From: Desulfovibrio sp. OH1186_COT-070
GTDB lineage: Bacteria > Desulfobacterota > Desulfovibrionia > Desulfovibrionales > Desulfovibrionaceae
Assembly: GCF_003860215.1 (NCBI RefSeq)
Contig: NZ_RQYH01000009.1
Span: 1-64,000, forward strand
DNA length: 64,000 nucleotides
Direction: 5' to 3'
The notes under the pieces are model-generated. The model saw only the letters and a program-made list of their open reading frames with translations. It was not told the DNA's origin and did no database searches. The position numbers and the translations under genes were made by a program. Each line of letters begins with the position of its first letter. The stretch's first letter is position 1. Positions 1-9,529 of the stretch are shown in pieces.

Positions 1-94
1 TGTCACAAATATCGTGTCGTCGATGTGCGCGCATAGCTTCTCCTGTCATGCAGGAAGAGGTGTTATCATACTATTCATAGTTTGACGACACTAT
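1..94. other. Intergenic segment with inverted repeats, downstream of dnaJ
   Basis: No gene is visible. The segment is more AT-rich than its surroundings. It holds an 8-bp inverted pair GTGTCGTC (14-21) and GACGACAC (84-91), a short palindrome ACTAT-TC-ATAGT (70-81) and a small hairpin TCCTG-TCATG-CAGGA (41-55). These could be a weak dnaJ terminator or an operator for a gene to the left of the window. I cannot tell which. Confidence 0.3.
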
Positions 95-1201
95 CTAGTC
101 GATGCCCATGGCCTTGCCGATTTTTTTCGCGGCCTTCTTGACTTTTTCCAAGGGGCTTTTTTCGGCTGCGGCTTCGAACTGGCGCAGGATTTCCTCCTGC
201 TTTTCCGAAAGGCGCACCGGCGTGAGCACCCGCACCTCCACCAGCAGATCGCCGCGCGTGGCGCGCCCCGGATAGGGCAGCCCCTCGCCGGGCATGCGCA
301 ACAGGGAGCCGCTCTGGGTTCCTCTGGGAATTTCCAGCGGCAGGGGGCCGTTCAGGCCGGGCACTTCCACGCGGTGGCCGAGGGCTGCCTGCACAAAGCT
401 GATTTCCTGACGGCAGAGCAGATCCTGGCCCTGGCGCTGCCAGCGCTTGTCCTGCTCCACGCTCAAGACCACATAGAGATCTCCGGGGGGGCCGCCGTGT
501 GTGCCGGGCTCGCCCTCACCGCGCACGCGCAGGCGGGTTCCCGTGTCCACACCGGCGGGAATGCGCACCACCAGTTCGCGGGTGTCGGCCACAATGCCTT
601 CTCCCTTGCAGCGGGGGCAGGGCTTGGTGATGATGCGGCCCGTACCCTGACAGGCAGTGCAGGGCATGGCGATCTGAAAAAAGCCCTGGGTGCGGCGCAC
701 CTGACCATGCCCCTGGCACTGGCGGCAGGTTTCCACCGAGCTTCCCGCCGCAGCGCCGCTGCCCTTGCAATCGGGGCAGGTGATGTGCTTGGGCAGGGAA
801 AGGGTGATTTCGTCGCCCGCAGCCGCCTGGGAAAAACTGATGGTCAGATTGTAGCGCAGATCGGCTCCGGCCATGGCGCGTGAAGCGCGCCCGGCAGAGG
901 AAAAACCGAACAGATCGCCAAAAATATCGCTGAAGTGGGAGAAAATGTCCTCGGTGCTGCCAAAGCCGCCCGCTCCTCCGCCCAGGCCTGCATGGCCGAA
1001 GCGGTCATAGCGGGCGCGTTTGTCCGCATCGCGCAGAACGTCGTATGCCTCGGCGGCTTCCTTGAATTTCTGCTCCGCCTCGGCATTGCCGGGATTGCGG
1101 TCAGGGTGGTATTTCATGGCCAGTTTGCGATAGGCCGTCTTGATTTCGCTTTCGTCGGCATTGCGATGCACGCCGAGCACTTCGTAATAGTCCAGCTCCA
1201 T
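95..1201 (-). CDS. dnaJ: DnaJ, Hsp40 co-chaperone
   Basis: This is a full-length type I J-protein of 368 aa. It stimulates DnaK ATPase and delivers unfolded clients in the cytoplasm. The J domain (about residues 4-68) carries the HPD motif (YHPDRN). A short Gly/Phe-rich stretch with GGGAGGFG follows. Four CxxCxGxG zinc repeats ([32 protein letters not shown]) span about residues 142-205. The C-terminal substrate-binding domain is intact. The gene lies downstream of rpoZ on the same strand, but a strong hairpin between them argues for separate transcription. dnaK is in this window about 12 kb away and is not linked. No CIRCE element was seen upstream. Confidence 0.97.
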   Translation of the reverse strand: MELDYYEVLGVHRNADESEIKTAYRKLAMKYHPDRNPGNAEAEQKFKEAAEAYDVLRDADKRARYDRFGHAGLGGGAGGFGSTEDIFSHFSDIFGDLFGFSSAGRASRAMAGADLRYNLTISFSQAAAGDEITLSLPKHITCPDCKGSGAAAGSSVETCRQCQGHGQVRRTQGFFQIAMPCTACQGTGRIITKPCPRCKGEGIVADTRELVVRIPAGVDTGTRLRVRGEGEPGTHGGPPGDLYVVLSVEQDKRWQRQGQDLLCRQEISFVQAALGHRVEVPGLNGPLPLEIPRGTQSGSLLRMPGEGLPYPGRATRGDLLVEVRVLTPVRLSEKQEEILRQFEAAAEKSPLEKVKKAAKKIGKAMGID

Positions 1202-1356
1202 TTCGGCTCCGGTTGCTGTCCGGCTTCATGCCCTGCGGGGGCTGTCTGCCCGTCTGTGCCCCGTCCGGGACAGTTCTTGCTCACAAGGGGTCGGCGGGTG
1301 TTTTGCGGGCGTCAGGGCGGAGTTACTGCTGTTGTGACGCCACAGCCACGGAAAAC

Positions 1357-1392
1357 GCATTCCGGCAAAAAACGCATCTTTTGCCGGAATGC
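1357..1392 (-). terminator. Hairpin terminator between rpoZ and dnaJ
   Basis: A perfect 14-bp inverted repeat (GCATTCCGGCAAAA with TTTTGCCGGAATGC) encloses an 8-nt loop. Read on the minus strand it follows rpoZ, and GTTTTC follows the stem. It most likely ends the rpoZ transcript. Confidence 0.6.
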
Positions 1393-1436
1393 CGTAACAA
1401 GGGTATGGCGCTTCGCGGATATTCCGGTCTGGAAGT

Positions 1437-1460
1437 CATTTCATGATTTCTCATGAAATG
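1437..1460. repeat. Inverted repeat just after the rpoZ stop
   Basis: A 10-bp perfect inverted repeat, CATTTCATGA-tttc-TCATGAAATG, begins 5 nt past the rpoZ stop codon. It is AT-rich, with no U tract beside it. It could protect the rpoZ 3' end or act with the larger hairpin at 1357-1392. Confidence 0.4.
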
Positions 1461-1465
1461 GGGCG

Positions 1466-1705
1466 CTAGTCTTCATCCGCAGGGACGGTATGGTCTTCCG
1501 GCAAAACGGTGTAGAGGGCTTCATCGTCAGGCATGACCTTGCCCGCCGCGATTTCACGCAGGGCTGTCACGGCCTCCTTGTTGCGGGATGCCACCAGAGG
1601 CTCATAGCCCTGACGGTACTGGCGCACACGTTTGATGGCCATCTGCACCAGCAAAAAACGGTTGTCCACACGCCTCTGGCAATCTTCCACGGTGATCCGG
1701 GCCAT
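1466..1705 (-). CDS. rpoZ: RNA polymerase omega subunit
   Basis: This is a 79-aa protein of the usual omega length. Omega binds beta-prime and aids RNA polymerase assembly. The N-terminus [20 protein letters not shown] is the family hallmark, followed by the ARxR-type helix region and EIAAGKV. I chose the ATG at 1705, although an in-frame start exists further upstream, because GGAGG sits at the right distance before it and because the extra residues are not omega-like. The gene is divergent from the TtcA-like gene. Confidence 0.95.
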   Translation of the reverse strand: MARITVEDCQRRVDNRFLLVQMAIKRVRQYRQGYEPLVASRNKEAVTALREIAAGKVMPDDEALYTVLPEDHTVPADED

Positions 1706-1906
1706 GCTGCCTCCGGTTGCGCCGCCGCTGCGGTCTTGGTGAGAAATAATACCGCCCGGCCGTTTGTAAAGGGTCGGGCGCATGTCCTTGCTGGACGGAC
1801 TTTACCTGTCGAAACGCTGATGATATAGGGCGTCATTGCCTCTGTCAAGAGCGACGTTTTCCGGGAATGCCCGGCCACCATACGGCATGCTGTCACGCGG
1901 GTTTTC

Positions 1907-2701
1907 ATGAGCAGAGAAAAACGGTCTTTTTCCCAGGAGCATTGCGTCAAAACCAGCGGAAAGGCGATGCAGAAAACCGCCATGCTCTGGCCCGGCTGCC
2001 GCGTGGGGGTGGCTGTTTCCGGCGGGGTGGACAGCTTTGTTCTGCTCAAGACCCTGAAGATCCGACAGGGCATTGTTCCTTTTCGTTTTGAACTCATGGC
2101 CCTGCACCTCAATCCCGGCTTTGACGCGCACAGTCATGCCGCCCTTTTGCCCTGGCTGGCGGGCGAAGGCATTGCCGCGCATGTGGAAGTGACCTCTCAC
2201 GGCCCCGAGGCGCATTCCGCACAAAACTTGCGCCGCTCCGCCTGTTTTCGCTGCTCCTGGCTGCGCCGCAAGCGCCTTTTTGAGTTGTGCGCACGCTACA
2301 GGCTCACCCATCTGGCGTTGGGGCACAATGCCGAGGATCTGGTGCAGACCTTTTTTCTCAATCTCTGCCGCAACGGCCGGGTCAGCGGCATGGGCATGAA
2401 CGAAGCTTTCTTCGGGGGAGGGTTGCGTCTGATCCGCCCCCTGCTGCTGGTGGAAAAAAAGCATATTCTCAAGGCCGCCAAGCAGTGGGGCCTGCCTGTC
2501 TGGGCCAACAGTTGCCCTTCAGCGGGGGCAACGGCCCGCAGTGCCATGGCCGGGACACTGGAAGCCCTGTACTCTGTGGCCGGTGACTCCCGCCGCAGCA
2601 TTTTCAATGCCCTGGCGCGCTGGCAGTTGGAAAAAAGCAGTCCTGCCGACGCCTGGGAATTTCCCCACAGCCCGCAGACAAAGGCCCAAGACCCGGAGTA
2701 G
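1907..2701 (+). CDS. TtcA-type tRNA 2-thiolation PP-loop ATPase
   Basis: This 264-aa PP-loop ATPase has the SGGVDS pyrophosphate-binding motif near residue 38. A CxxC pair (CFRCSW) near residue 114 and LGHNAEDLVQTFFLN match the TtcA/TilS/Ncs6 superfamily. TtcA proteins adenylate and thiolate tRNA, typically C32, using an FeS cluster held by cysteines. TtcA is the closest fit because GKAM precedes the core as in that family and the TilS C-terminal domain is absent. The tail after about residue 215 is not conserved in my memory of the family. The start at 1907 keeps the family-like lead-in; a Met at 1967 is possible. The gene stands alone, convergent with gatA. Confidence 0.8.
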   Translation: MSREKRSFSQEHCVKTSGKAMQKTAMLWPGCRVGVAVSGGVDSFVLLKTLKIRQGIVPFRFELMALHLNPGFDAHSHAALLPWLAGEGIAAHVEVTSHGPEAHSAQNLRRSACFRCSWLRRKRLFELCARYRLTHLALGHNAEDLVQTFFLNLCRNGRVSGMGMNEAFFGGGLRLIRPLLLVEKKHILKAAKQWGLPVWANSCPSAGATARSAMAGTLEALYSVAGDSRRSIFNALARWQLEKSSPADAWEFPHSPQTKAQDPE

Positions 2702-2762
2702 GGGCATCCGGCCCAAGGCTCTTTTCCCCTGCGGACAGGGCGGACGCGGCTTGCGCTGCGGG

Positions 2763-4235
2763 TTACGCCCGGGCGCAGGGTTCGGGCCAGATTTGTGCGG
2801 GCAGGGCAGCCTCCAGAGCATGCCCGAAGCAGAGCAGATCCGCTTCGGCAAAGGGTTTGCCAACAAGCTGCACACCGACAGGCATCTGGTTGGCAGAGCC
2901 GGGATTGGCCGGCAGGGAGAGTCCGGGCAGCCCCGCCAGATTCAGGGACAGGGTATAAGCGTCCATGAGGTAGAGTTGGAGAGGATCCGCGCCGAGGCTG
3001 CCCGCATCCCAGGCTGTCACCGGCGATACCGGCGCCAGAAGGGCATCGCAGTCCGTGAGGGCCGCCAGGCATTCGTCACGGATAATGCGGCGTACCTGTG
3101 CGGCCTTGCGGTAGTAGGCGTCATAATAGCCCGACGACAGCACATAGGCTCCCAGCATGATGCGGCGCTTGACCTCCGGTCCCAGTCCTTCGGTGCGCGA
3201 ACGCACATAAAGGTCCTCCAGATCCGCAACGCGGGCCGCGCGGCGTCCGTAACGCACCCCGTCATAGCGCGCCAGATTGGAGCTGGCTTCGGCCATGGCG
3301 ATGATGTAGTAGGTGGCAATAGCCGCTCGGGTATGTGGCAGGTCAACCTCCACCAGAGTGGCTCCCAGATCGCGGGCCACATCCACAGCATTGTTGCAGG
3401 CCGCGCGGACTTCGTCTGAAAGGCCTTCGCCGTAAAATTCTCTGGGCAGCCCCAGACGCACGCCCTGAAGGGATTTTTTCGCCAGTTGCGCGGCATAGTC
3501 TTCCGCTGGCCGGGGATCGCTGGTGGAATCGCGGGGATCATGCCCGGCGATGACATTGAGTACGCGCGCGCAGTCTTCCACACTGCGGGTCAGGGGGCCG
3601 ACCTGATCCAGAGACGAGCCGTAGGCGATGACCCCGTAACGGGACACGCGCCCGTATGTGGGTTTGAGCCCCACGCAGCCGCAAAAGGCTGCGGGCTGGC
3701 GGATGGAGCCGCCGGTATCCGTGCCCAGAGATGCAAAGCACTGCCCGGCGGTTACCGAGGCTGCGGAGCCGCCGCTGGACCCACCGGGAACCTTGCGCGT
3801 GTCGCGGGGATTGCGGGTTGTCTTGACGGCGGAATTCTCCGTGGTGGAGCCCATGGCAAACTCATCCATGTTGGCCTTGCCCAGCAGAACGGCTCCGGCA
3901 TCGCGCAGCTTTTGCACGGCAAAGGCATCGTAGCAGGGCACATAGCCTTCAAGAATGCGCGAGGCCGCACCGGTGGCAAGCCCCCTGGTGCACAGGGCGT
4001 CCTTGACGGTGACGGGCACTCCCCACAGGGGGCGCGTGCTGTCCGGCCCCTGCCTGTCCAGAGCCGCAGCCGTGGCCAGAGCGTTTTCTCCGTCCACGGC
4101 AACAAGGGCCGCCACATGCGGCTCCGTGCCCTCAATGCGCCGCAGGCATGCCTCGGTCACCTCAACGGCGCTCAGTTTCCTGTTTTGCAGGGCTTGGGCT
4201 ACCTTGGTCAGCGAGAGGGAGCAAATATCGGTCAT
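2763..4235 (-). CDS. gatA: Asp-tRNA(Asn)/Glu-tRNA(Gln) amidotransferase subunit A
   Basis: GatA releases ammonia from glutamine so that GatB can transamidate mischarged Glu-tRNA(Gln) or Asp-tRNA(Asn). The protein is 490 aa, the usual length. The amidase signature is complete: the catalytic Lys lies in [10 protein letters not shown], and the Ser/cis-Ser pair in [10 protein letters not shown] with [13 protein letters not shown] took the ATG at 4235 ([14 protein letters not shown]) rather than an earlier in-frame Met because it matches family N-termini. gatC lies 87 nt upstream on the same strand. gatB is not in the window, so the complex is encoded at two loci. Confidence 0.96.
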   Translation of the reverse strand: MTDICSLSLTKVAQALQNRKLSAVEVTEACLRRIEGTEPHVAALVAVDGENALATAAALDRQGPDSTRPLWGVPVTVKDALCTRGLATGAASRILEGYVPCYDAFAVQKLRDAGAVLLGKANMDEFAMGSTTENSAVKTTRNPRDTRKVPGGSSGGSAASVTAGQCFASLGTDTGGSIRQPAAFCGCVGLKPTYGRVSRYGVIAYGSSLDQVGPLTRSVEDCARVLNVIAGHDPRDSTSDPRPAEDYAAQLAKKSLQGVRLGLPREFYGEGLSDEVRAACNNAVDVARDLGATLVEVDLPHTRAAIATYYIIAMAEASSNLARYDGVRYGRRAARVADLEDLYVRSRTEGLGPEVKRRIMLGAYVLSSGYYDAYYRKAAQVRRIIRDECLAALTDCDALLAPVSPVTAWDAGSLGADPLQLYLMDAYTLSLNLAGLPGLSLPANPGSANQMPVGVQLVGKPFAEADLLCFGHALEAALPAQIWPEPCARA

Positions 4236-4322
4236 GGTCTTTTCCGGATGCGCGGTACGGGCGCACAGTTTTTTCCGCATGCCGTTGCGGAGAAAGCGGG
4301 ATGGCGGGCAGCAGGCCGGGCT

Positions 4323-4619
4323 TCAGACAATGCGGGGGACGAGAAAATATTCACCGTCGGTTTCCGGCGCTGTGCCCAGCACTTCTTCGCGGGTGCGGGT
4401 GCGGTGCGGCACGTCATCACGCAGAAAACCCGTATGCAGGGCCGGGCTGTACAGAGGTTCCACGCCTTCGGTGTTCACGCTTTCCAGCACGTCCATATAG
4501 GCCAGGATATCGCCGAACTGGCGGGCAAAAAGGGTTTGTTCTTCCGGGCTGGCGTGCAGGCGCGAAAGCTCGGCCATGTGCGCTACATCCTGATGCGTCA
4601 CATTCTTTTTTGCGGGCAT
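4323..4619 (-). CDS. gatC: Asp-tRNA(Asn)/Glu-tRNA(Gln) amidotransferase subunit C
   Basis: A 98-aa GatC, the small subunit that wraps GatA and GatB together and is needed for their stability. The pattern VAHMAELSRLHASPEEQ near the N-terminus and the C-terminal LRDDVPHRTRTREEVL followed by DGEYFLVPRIV are typical. It lies 19 nt downstream of the lipoprotein gene and 87 nt upstream of gatA, so the three are probably co-transcribed. Confidence 0.94.
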   Translation of the reverse strand: MPAKKNVTHQDVAHMAELSRLHASPEEQTLFARQFGDILAYMDVLESVNTEGVEPLYSPALHTGFLRDDVPHRTRTREEVLGTAPETDGEYFLVPRIV

Positions 4620-4638
4620 GACTGTCCTTTTTCGGCCG

Positions 4639-6015
4639 TCAGCGTGCCGGGGGCAGGCTGAGCTTGTATGAGGGTCTGGGCCTGTTGCCCATGATGGGCG
4701 CGCCTGCGGACTGGTTCAGGGGCATCTGGCCGACGGCCGGGGCTTCCGCTCCGCCTTCGGGAGCAACCAGGGGATTGCCCCCGGCGTCCACCGGAGGTTG
4801 GCCCTGCATGCGCAGAGCAGCCTGCTGCAGTATCTGGGCGCGAACCTGCCGCAGGGTCGCTGCGTCCACAGGCGTCATGCCCTGCGGAGATACGCCGAAA
4901 ACAAAGAGTTTCTGGTGGGCAACGCCCGCAGTATCCCAAGTGATGGGTGCCATGGCCCACGCCTGGTTTGCGGCGCGTCGGGCCGCAGCCGTGACCTGGT
5001 GCGGATCGGGACGGAAGGTGAGGCCCATCACTGCGCCGAAGCGGGCAAAATCAAAGCCCAGGGCCGTCCAGAAATCCGCTCCGGGCGTTTGCAGGGCGCG
5101 GGGGGCCTGCGCCTGCTTCCACGCCCCGGGAAAGATCGTCAGGGCATACTTTTGCGCATTGGGAATCTGCTTGCCCGCAAGCCCTTGCTCCCAGAGGGTT
5201 GTGCCCATCAAGACAAGGCGGTCTTCGCCGTGGTAGAGCAGGCTTGTGGTCAGCATGTCCATGTTTTTCCAGGAGTCTGGCAGAAACAGGGCCTCAAAGC
5301 GCGTCTGCGGTATGGGACTGATGGCGCCGGCGGGAGTCTGCGCGTCAATGAGGGGGGCCACGGCGTCGCTCCAGGAGGTGGGATCGGCCTTGTTGTAAGT
5401 GGCTTTCTGCAACAGCAGGTTGCGGGCTGCCAGGCTCTGCTCCAGACGGCCCGTCATGCGCGCGGCATAGGCGTCGTTGGGGGAGAATGCGCCGAAAGAG
5501 CGGATGTTCAGGCTGTCTGTCACAAAAGCGACCAGCGTATCAATCTGGTCCTGCGGGCTGGGGAAAAAGCGCCAGGCTCGTACGCCTTCGTCGCCGGGCT
5601 CCAGAGACGGGGTGAAGCTGAAAAAGACCCGTTTTTCCAGAGCCCCGGCCTTGTGGGCCTGGGCATAGTTGCGGGTTTGCAGCGGCCCGCCCACCAGCGT
5701 GCAGGCGGCGGGCAGAGCGTCAAGGCGTTGCAGCCAGTCGGGGGCTTCGGTATTGACGACTTCCAGACGCAGGGCAAGCCCCGCGGAGGCCAGTTCTTTC
5801 TGCGCCAGATCAGCGCCGTTGCGAATTTTGGCGGCAATGGCCGCGTAGGATCCGGAAGCGGGCAGGGCCAGAACCACACAGGGACCTTGGCTGCCGGTGG
5901 CCGGGGTGGAGGGCGGGCGCTTGCCCAGAAAGGGCAGGGTGCAAGCTGTCAGGCAAAGAGCGAGCGCCGACAGGGCAAGCAACGCGAACACTCTGGCATA
6001 ACGGTGGCGTGTCAT
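4639..6015 (-). CDS. Lipoprotein with type 1 periplasmic-binding fold (LpoA/LivK-like)
   Basis: A 458-aa exported lipoprotein. The N-terminus has a basic start, a hydrophobic stretch and a lipobox LTAC with the lipidation Cys near residue 23. The remainder resembles the Peripla_BP_6 fold (VVLALPASGSYAAIAAKIRNG near residue 45; QTRFEALFLPDSW and LMGTTLWEQGL further on). In gamma-proteobacteria such a fold forms the C-terminal half of LpoA, an activator of penicillin-binding protein 1A; elsewhere it binds amino acids. I cannot choose between these roles. The C-terminal 60 residues are Pro/Gly-rich. The ATG at 6015 was chosen because it starts the signal peptide. It heads the gatC-gatA transcript. 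Confidence 0.75.
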   Translation of the reverse strand: MTRHRYARVFALLALSALALCLTACTLPFLGKRPPSTPATGSQGPCVVLALPASGSYAAIAAKIRNGADLAQKELASAGLALRLEVVNTEAPDWLQRLDALPAACTLVGGPLQTRNYAQAHKAGALEKRVFFSFTPSLEPGDEGVRAWRFFPSPQDQIDTLVAFVTDSLNIRSFGAFSPNDAYAARMTGRLEQSLAARNLLLQKATYNKADPTSWSDAVAPLIDAQTPAGAISPIPQTRFEALFLPDSWKNMDMLTTSLLYHGEDRLVLMGTTLWEQGLAGKQIPNAQKYALTIFPGAWKQAQAPRALQTPGADFWTALGFDFARFGAVMGLTFRPDPHQVTAAARRAANQAWAMAPITWDTAGVAHQKLFVFGVSPQGMTPVDAATLRQVRAQILQQAALRMQGQPPVDAGGNPLVAPEGGAEAPAVGQMPLNQSAGAPIMGNRPRPSYKLSLPPAR

Positions 6016-6050
6016 GGCTCTCCTTCCGGTTGGACTCCCGCGGGGCGGCA

Positions 6051-6082
6051 AAAAGGTCCGGCTCTCGCGAACCAGACCTTTT
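6051..6082 (-). terminator. Terminator-like hairpin in the leader of the lipoprotein-gatCA operon
   Basis: AAAAGGTC (6051-6058) pairs with GACCTTTT (6075-6082), with partial pairing inside. On the minus strand the stem is followed by TTTTTGCC. It lies about 35 nt upstream of the lipoprotein ATG, so it either ends upstream transcription or acts as a leader attenuator. Confidence 0.45.
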
Positions 6083-6175
6083 GTAGTACAGCGCAGGCGC
6101 GGAGGCAAGAACTTGTGCCGGAGCGTGACAGTTGCCGCCCGCCTCATGCCTTGCCGGGCATGCCTTTGGCTCCTG

Positions 6176-6230
6176 TTTTGGGGAGACGGCAGCTTCGGTA
6201 GCAGGGTGCGCTGCCGTCTCCACCCCAAAA
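6176..6230 (-). terminator. Large hairpin ending the amidohydrolase-symporter operon
   Basis: GGAGACGGCAGC (6182-6193) pairs perfectly with GCTGCCGTCTCC (6210-6221). TTTTGGGG and CCCCAAAA extend the stem at its base with a one-base bulge. It begins 26 nt past the symporter stop codon on the minus strand and is the likely terminator. Confidence 0.65.
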
Positions 6231-6255
6231 GACGCAATGGCTTGGCTTCCAGACT

Positions 6256-7683
6256 TCAGCGTTGGTTGCTTGCCGTGGGCAAATCTTCCCACAGTACTGC
6301 GGCCACATGTTCGTCGGGGTGATGACGGGTAAGCAGGCTCACTCCGAACATTCCCAAGGCACAGAAGATGAATCCGAACAGGGTCTGGTCAAAGTTTATG
6401 CCCAGATACGGCCAGAGGAGCGTGGACACAAGCCCGCCCAGCATTCCGGCCATCACACCGGCGCGGGTCAGACGGCGCCAAAGCATGGTGCCCAGGAAGG
6501 GCAGCACGATGGTGGTGGCCGTCAGGCGCAGTGCCCACTGGTAGATGGCGATAATGCCCGTGAAATTGAAGGCCACCCACAGCGCGGCCAGAGCCACCAG
6601 AGCCACTGTGAGGCGAGAAACCAGCATGAGCTGCTTGTTGGTGGCTGCGGGATTGACAAGCTGGCGGTAGAAGTCATGAGTCAGGTTGGAAGAACCCTGA
6701 AGAATGAAGGAATCGGCTCCGGTCACCAGAGCGGCCAGAAGGGCGCAGTAAATGAGCCCGCCCACATAGGGGGGCAGCAGGGTGCGCGTTACTGTGGAGA
6801 AGATCAGGTCGGGGTTGGTGTCCGGGGGCAGAAATTGCCTGGCTGCCAGACCGATGATGATGGGGCAGACAAAAACTCCTGCGCAGACCAGTACGCCCAG
6901 AGTATTGGCCCGCAGGGAAACTTTTTCGGACTCGGCAGCAAAGATGCGCTGCCAGGAAGACTGCCAGACAAGATAAAAGGGCCCCACTGAAAGGAAAAAC
7001 ATGGCCACTTCCCTTGCTCCGTAGGGGCCGGAAGGAGAAAGGAACTCCGGCGGGGTGGCGGCCAGCAGCGAACCCATGCCGCCAGCCAGATTTACGGAAG
7101 CCGCGGCCAGGATGATGATGCCCGCGATGATCAGCACAGCCTGCAGGGCATCGGTAATGATGGTGCCGGGCAAGCCGCCCAGTATGGTGAAACCGAGCAC
7201 CAGCACTGCCGAAAGGAGCAGTGCGGAGCTGACGTCCATGCCGAAGCAGGCCGTCCATATGGTGGACATGGCCAGGTACTGCATGGCTGTGGTGGGAATG
7301 GCGTACACGATGGCCGAGAGCAGGGAGGGGATGATGCCCACCCGTGCTCCGAAACGTTGTCCGAAGAGATCGGCCAGCGTATAGAGGCGCTGGCGGCGCA
7401 GGGCGCGCCCGAAGGCCAGAATCAGAACCAGGGAAAAGAAGACGCTGGCCAGGCTGAAGCGGATATAGCCCGAAGCGCCCACCTGGAATCCCAGCCCCAC
7501 AGTGCCGATGAAGACTGAGGCCCCGCACCATGTGCTGATGACCGTGCCCACAATGGGCCAGAATCCCATGTTCCAGCCGCCGATAAGATAGTCGTCAGCG
7601 TTTTTCACTTTCAGGAAGTAGTAAACGCCGATGCCGAACATGATCAGAAAGTAGACGATAAAATAGCCGAGATACCAGCCCAT
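6256..7683 (-). CDS. Sodium:solute symporter (SSS family)
   Basis: This is a 475-aa polytopic membrane protein of the SSS family (PutP/PanF/SGLT type), with about 12-13 hydrophobic segments. Typical features are DDYLIGGWNMGFWPIVGTVIS after the first helix, WCGASVFIGTVGLGF, the GGLPGTIITDALQAVL segment and GADSFILQGSSNLTHDFYRQ near residue 325. It would import an organic solute with sodium. The substrate cannot be read from sequence; the amidohydrolase 67 nt upstream suggests an N-acyl, amide or hydantoin-like compound, which is inference. AAGGAGG precedes the ATG. It probably depends on the sigma-54 promoter at 9479-9494. Confidence 0.9.
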   Translation of the reverse strand: MGWYLGYFIVYFLIMFGIGVYYFLKVKNADDYLIGGWNMGFWPIVGTVISTWCGASVFIGTVGLGFQVGASGYIRFSLASVFFSLVLILAFGRALRRQRLYTLADLFGQRFGARVGIIPSLLSAIVYAIPTTAMQYLAMSTIWTACFGMDVSSALLLSAVLVLGFTILGGLPGTIITDALQAVLIIAGIIILAAASVNLAGGMGSLLAATPPEFLSPSGPYGAREVAMFFLSVGPFYLVWQSSWQRIFAAESEKVSLRANTLGVLVCAGVFVCPIIIGLAARQFLPPDTNPDLIFSTVTRTLLPPYVGGLIYCALLAALVTGADSFILQGSSNLTHDFYRQLVNPAATNKQLMLVSRLTVALVALAALWVAFNFTGIIAIYQWALRLTATTIVLPFLGTMLWRRLTRAGVMAGMLGGLVSTLLWPYLGINFDQTLFGFIFCALGMFGVSLLTRHHPDEHVAAVLWEDLPTASNQR

Positions 7684-7750
7684 GAGATCCTCCTTGTGCC
7701 TTGTCTCTTCCGGATTTCAGCCTTTCGCGCAGGCGGAGCCCGGAAATTGT

Positions 7751-9361
7751 TCAGGGCTTCAGCGCGCCCCAGACAGGGCGCCCCATGCTGACGGTGGAAA
7801 CGATGTGGATCCGGTTGATGTCTTCTGCGGGCACGGCGCGCGGGTCGGCGTCCAGCAGGGTGAAATCGGCCAGTTTGCCGGGTTCGATGCTGCCCCGGCG
7901 TTTTTCCTCAAAACACATGGCCGCCGCATGGGTGGTATAGGCGCGCAGGGCATCCAGCGCGCTCACGCGCTGCTCCGGTCCCAGAGGGAGTCCTGCGCTG
8001 GTGATGCGGTTTACGGCCGTATGGATGGATTGCATGGTCATCTGCGGCAGCACCGGAGTGTCGGCATGCAGAGAGAAGGGCAGGCCCAGACGCACGGCGC
8101 TGCCACAGGGGTCAATGCGCGCGGCGCGCGTGGGACCGAGAAAAATTTCGCGATGGCGGTCGCCCCAGTTCCAGACATGCAGGGCAAAGAAGGAGGGCCA
8201 CAGCCCCGCGGCTTTCATGCGTTCCAGTTGTTCGTCCGAGGCCATCTGGCAATGGATGAGCAGATGGCGTGGATTTTTGCGGGGGCAGCGGGCCTGCGCC
8301 TTTTCCACCGCGCGGATGATGGATGTGATGGCCCCATCCCCATTGCCGTGCAAGATAGCCTGCTGGCCTGCGCTGTGCGCCTTGAAGACCAGGTCGTCCA
8401 GTTCTTTCTGGGGGATGATGGGGGCGGGTTTTGTTTGGGGGCGGCTATGGTAGCCTGCGGGCACCGCTGCGGTGAAAGCCTGGATGGATCCGTCCACAAG
8501 CAGCTTCATGCCATGAAAGCGCAGCAGCGGTGAACCCGGGCCGGACAGGAGGCCCGTGGCGAAAACCTCGTCAAAGCAGGCGGCATGCACGGGCATGTGT
8601 GCGTGCATGTGCAGGCGGCCTTCATTTTCCAATTCTGCCAATGCGGTGTACACCAGCCAGGGCGAAAGACCGCCAAGTCCCGCGCCGCCGCCAATGCAGG
8701 CCGTAAAGCCTTGGGCATTGTACTGCTCCACCGCTGTGCCCAAATCCCGCTTCAGCCCTGCAAGGGTCACAGGCGGCAGATGCCCCAGCGCGGTCAGAAC
8801 CAGGGTTTCGGTGATCAGCCCGTTGGGACGACCGTTTTCGCACACCACGTCCGGATTATCGGAAGGCGCGTCCGGGGAAATGCCCATCAGGCGGTACATG
8901 TGGCTGTTGATGTAGGCCGCGTGTATGGAGATGTGCAGGAGCAGGACTGGCCTGTCGGGGAAAAGCGCGTCCATTTCTTCCCGTGTGGGGCCGCGTTTTT
9001 CGGCAATGCCCATGTCGTCGAAACCGTAGCCTGTGGGAATGGGTTGGTCGTGTCCCCGGCTGTGCCGTTGCAGAATACCCAGGGTTGAGGCCAGATCACC
9101 GGCTCCGCCGCAGTAGGCGTGGGCAGCCCAGGAGGCGAGCAGATCCGGGTGACTGTGGGTGTCAATGAATCCCGGATACACGACAGCGCCGTCCAGGTTG
9201 ACTTCCTTCAGGCGCGATCCGCCCAAGCGGCGCAGTTCTTCCGCCGTCCCCACGGCCTCAATGCGATCCCCTGCGGTCAGAACGGCTTCAGCGCGGTTGT
9301 CCGTAGCGTCAAGGGTGACAATGCATCCGTTGCGGTACAGTGTTTTTTCACAACATTTCAT
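7751..9361 (-). CDS. Amidohydrolase family 3 protein (YtcJ-like)
   Basis: A 536-aa metal-dependent hydrolase of the amidohydrolase superfamily. An N-terminal beta sandwich (RNGCIVTLDA, VYPGFIDTHSHPD) leads into the barrel, with the HxH metal ligands in DTHSHPD. Further motifs are HGNGDGAITS, LLIHCQMASDEQ and FSLHADTPVLP, followed by IEPGKLADFTLLDADP at the C-terminal sandwich. YtcJ-like enzymes cleave cyclic or acyclic amides, but their substrates are rarely known. It has no signal peptide, so it should be cytoplasmic. It is the first gene of the symporter operon and has a good sigma-54 promoter about 118 nt upstream of its start. Confidence 0.88.
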   Translation of the reverse strand: MKCCEKTLYRNGCIVTLDATDNRAEAVLTAGDRIEAVGTAEELRRLGGSRLKEVNLDGAVVYPGFIDTHSHPDLLASWAAHAYCGGAGDLASTLGILQRHSRGHDQPIPTGYGFDDMGIAEKRGPTREEMDALFPDRPVLLLHISIHAAYINSHMYRLMGISPDAPSDNPDVVCENGRPNGLITETLVLTALGHLPPVTLAGLKRDLGTAVEQYNAQGFTACIGGGAGLGGLSPWLVYTALAELENEGRLHMHAHMPVHAACFDEVFATGLLSGPGSPLLRFHGMKLLVDGSIQAFTAAVPAGYHSRPQTKPAPIIPQKELDDLVFKAHSAGQQAILHGNGDGAITSIIRAVEKAQARCPRKNPRHLLIHCQMASDEQLERMKAAGLWPSFFALHVWNWGDRHREIFLGPTRAARIDPCGSAVRLGLPFSLHADTPVLPQMTMQSIHTAVNRITSAGLPLGPEQRVSALDALRAYTTHAAAMCFEEKRRGSIEPGKLADFTLLDADPRAVPAEDINRIHIVSTVSMGRPVWGALKP

Positions 9362-9478
9362 GGGAGCCCTCTTGCCCGAAATGTGGCCGGAAATGTGCCG
9401 CTCCTCCGGCCCTGTTCGTTGTGCTTCTGCCGTGAAAGCCGGAACTTTTGCGGCGGCATGTTTGTCTGGACGAAAAAA

Positions 9479-9494
9479 AGCAAGAGGAATGCCA
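9479..9494 (-). promoter_or_regulatory. Sigma-54 (-24/-12) promoter for the amidohydrolase operon
   Basis: On the minus strand the sequence reads TGGCATTCCTCTTGCT. It fits TGGCACG-N4-TTGC with two mismatches and exact GG-to-GC spacing. Transcription should start near 9468, giving a leader of about 105 nt before the ATG at 9361. Confidence 0.7.
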
Positions 9495-9529
9495 GAAGGA
9501 ATAAAAATATTTTTACAATAAATACAAAA

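Noticed and set aside
374-883. Open frame antisense to dnaJ
   Set aside because: It is a low-complexity Ala/Gly/His frame with no motifs, opposite a clear chaperone gene.
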